A DNA stretch of 39,495 nt, taken from Candidatus Omnitrophota bacterium (GTDB taxonomy: Bacteria > Omnitrophota > Omnitrophia > Omnitrophales > JACQLI01). The notes below the pieces were generated by a model. That model did no database searches. It was not told the origin of the DNA and saw only the letters and a program-made list of their open reading frames with translations. Positions 38,499-39,495 of this stretch are shown piece after piece (the first letter of the stretch is position 1; every line of letters starts with the position of its first letter). The stretch spans positions 1-39,495 of the forward strand of contig JACQLI010000045.1 in assembly GCA_016204125.1 (NCBI GenBank), read 5' to 3'. A program made the position numbers and the translations under genes.

Positions 38499-39495
38499 CG
38501 ACAATATCCCTATTGATAAGCGCCCGCGCACGTTCAGCTGCGGCCTTCAGTTTGCCTGAAACATGCGGGGCGTGTACGAGTTCTCTAAGAAGTTGGATGA
38601 CCATTCGAAGGTCGCGCACCAGTTCTCCTTCATCGACCGTTGTCAATCGAAGAAGTTTTTCAAAAGTTTCTCCTCTTGCCCAAGCCTCGATCGATTGGGC
38701 GAGGTGGAAATGAGGCGGCCTTGTAAAGGAGAAGATTCGGAATTTGGTCTCTCTTTTATGAATAGAACCGAAATAGTGGGTGACCGCACCTAGAAGTTTC
38801 TCGTGTTGTCGATTGAGACGAGGAGGATGATCCCCCTTCCTTGGTTCAAAGATAAGTCCTGCAAGGAGGACGCTGAGTTGAAATTCATCCAGCTCTTCAA
38901 GGATTCCGTTTTCGTGGAGCTCTGAGAGCAGAAGCTCGTACCCGAAAAGAGAGGCTGCAAATTCCCCTTTAGAGGTAAGCCCCTTCTCGGTAAGGTAACC
39001 CATCTCTCCCAGAAGAGCTAATTTTCTTTCGATCGATTCAAACCCCTCTTTGCGCACTTTCTTTGAGGACTGGTAATAGTGAAAGGTTCTGGGATAGATA
39101 TCGATAAGACCTCGGCCATGTTCACGGTAGAGGTTAAGAAGAGTTGCATAGGTAGCGTTGAATTGGCTTCGTATCGGTTCTGTCCTGCCATAGAGGATTC
39201 GTTCTACCTCGTGGTAGGGAATATCTTGAGGATGAATCCGAATATAGACAAAGCCCTTTTCATCCATGCCGCGCCGTCCTGCCCGTCCCGCCATCTGGTA
39301 GAAATCACGTGTCGTAAGGTTTTTGAACCGCGAGCCGTAAAACTTTTCAAGCTCATCAAAGACAACACTCCTGGCTGGCATATTGATCCCTAAAGCAAAG
39401 GTCTCGGTGGTGAAAATGAGTTTAATCAGGCGACTCGTGAATAACTGCTCAATCACTTCTTTAAGCGTAGGAAGCATACCTGCATGATGGTAGGC
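38473..39495 (-). CDS. Ski2/Mtr4-like DEAD/DEAH helicase, C-terminal part (start outside window)
   Basis: This minus-strand frame runs off the window end, covering about 340 residues of a superfamily 2 helicase. AYHHAG and FTTETFALGINMPA match motifs IV and V, and QMAGRAGRRG is motif VI. A winged-helix or ratchet-like region follows, and a C-terminal DSHCT-type domain with DEGELVRDLRMVIQLLREL ends the protein. Such helicases occur in eukaryotes, archaea and several bacterial groups (HelY-like). The RNA target in bacteria is unclear. The Walker motifs lie outside the window. Confidence 0.92.
   Translation of the reverse strand, partial: AYHHAGMLPTLKEVIEQLFTSRLIKLIFTTETFALGINMPARSVVFDELEKFYGSRFKNLTTRDFYQMAGRAGRRGMDEKGFVYIRIHPQDIPYHEVERILYGRTEPIRSQFNATYATLLNLYREHGRGLIDIYPRTFHYYQSSKKVRKEGFESIERKLALLGEMGYLTEKGLTSKGEFAASLFGYELLLSELHENGILEELDEFQLSVLLAGLIFEPRKGDHPPRLNRQHEKLLGAVTHYFGSIHKRETKFRIFSFTRPPHFHLAQSIEAWARGETFEKLLRLTTVDEGELVRDLRMVIQLLRELVHAPHVSGKLKAAAERARALINRDIVDAERQLRV

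Noticed and set aside
1..39495. tRNA or rRNA genes
   Set aside because: No stretch with a recognisable cloverleaf or ribosomal RNA core was noticed in the few intergenic gaps. This is a reading by eye and not a covariance search.

Overview
The window comes from an aerobic, diderm (Gram-negative) bacterium, probably uncultured. The envelope evidence is an MlaEFD lipid transporter, a YdbH/YnbE/YdbL-like set, a TonB-dependent receptor and a lipid A-type acyltransferase. Base composition is moderate (mid-40s % GC by eye). Genes are packed in operons with ATGA-type overlaps. I cannot name the phylum from sequence alone. The mix of System II cytochrome maturation, a b6-like cytochrome b with a multihaem c subunit, and GTAGGGGC-type palindromes suits several little-studied aerobic lineages.

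Layout. (1) 1-6679: end of ccsA, a HEAT-repeat membrane protein, a Rieske protein, a split cytochrome b (b6-like plus subunit-IV-like) and a 931-residue octahaem c-type cytochrome with a long coiled coil, forming a quinol:cytochrome c oxidoreductase operon. (2) 6755-8964: mlaE-mlaF-mlaD. (3) 9003-12615: ArsC-like protein, SGNH/TPR protein, PQ-loop-like protein, SDR and methyltransferase. (4) 12687-17950: a ydbH/ynbE/ydbL-like trio running directly into a haem-copper oxidase operon (coxB, coxA, coxC, subunit IV, two tiny membrane proteins). (5) 18004-22440: a cupredoxin/regulatory-domain protein and oxidase assembly genes (haem A synthase, haem O synthase, SDR epimerase, SCO1, DUF420). (6) 22422-23481, minus strand: a second cupredoxin and a DUF4430 protein. 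(7) 23561-25250: a diiron quinol oxidase of the AOX/PTOX type with a PNPOx-fold protein, a small membrane protein and a 2x[4Fe-4S] ferredoxin. (8) 25277-28773, minus strand: response regulator, soluble PAS histidine kinase and a membrane protein with an internal duplication. (9) 28883-32525: small membrane protein, PepA, a DUF309 relic, a TrpD2/YbiB-like protein and a stand-alone LON domain. (10) 32534-37708: cobalamin riboswitch, BtuB-like receptor, secreted TonB-C protein, structured leader plus RRM protein, acyltransferase, PduO-type adenosyltransferase and a zinc-ribbon protein. (11) 37698-39495, minus strand: glycerophosphodiester phosphodiesterase and the end of a Ski2-like helicase.

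Together the window encodes most of the far end of a branched aerobic respiratory chain. Quinol can pass through the b6c-like complex to a CuA oxidase, or directly to the AOX/PTOX-like enzyme. Copper and haem A assembly genes are included. A B12 uptake and activation block and envelope-lipid genes lie beside it. The strongest oddities are the oxidase subunit I lacking the canonical K-channel lysine, the AOX/PTOX operon, the hybrid cytochrome b6c complex, and palindromic elements that supply stop codons, protein tails and a nested riboswitch arm.
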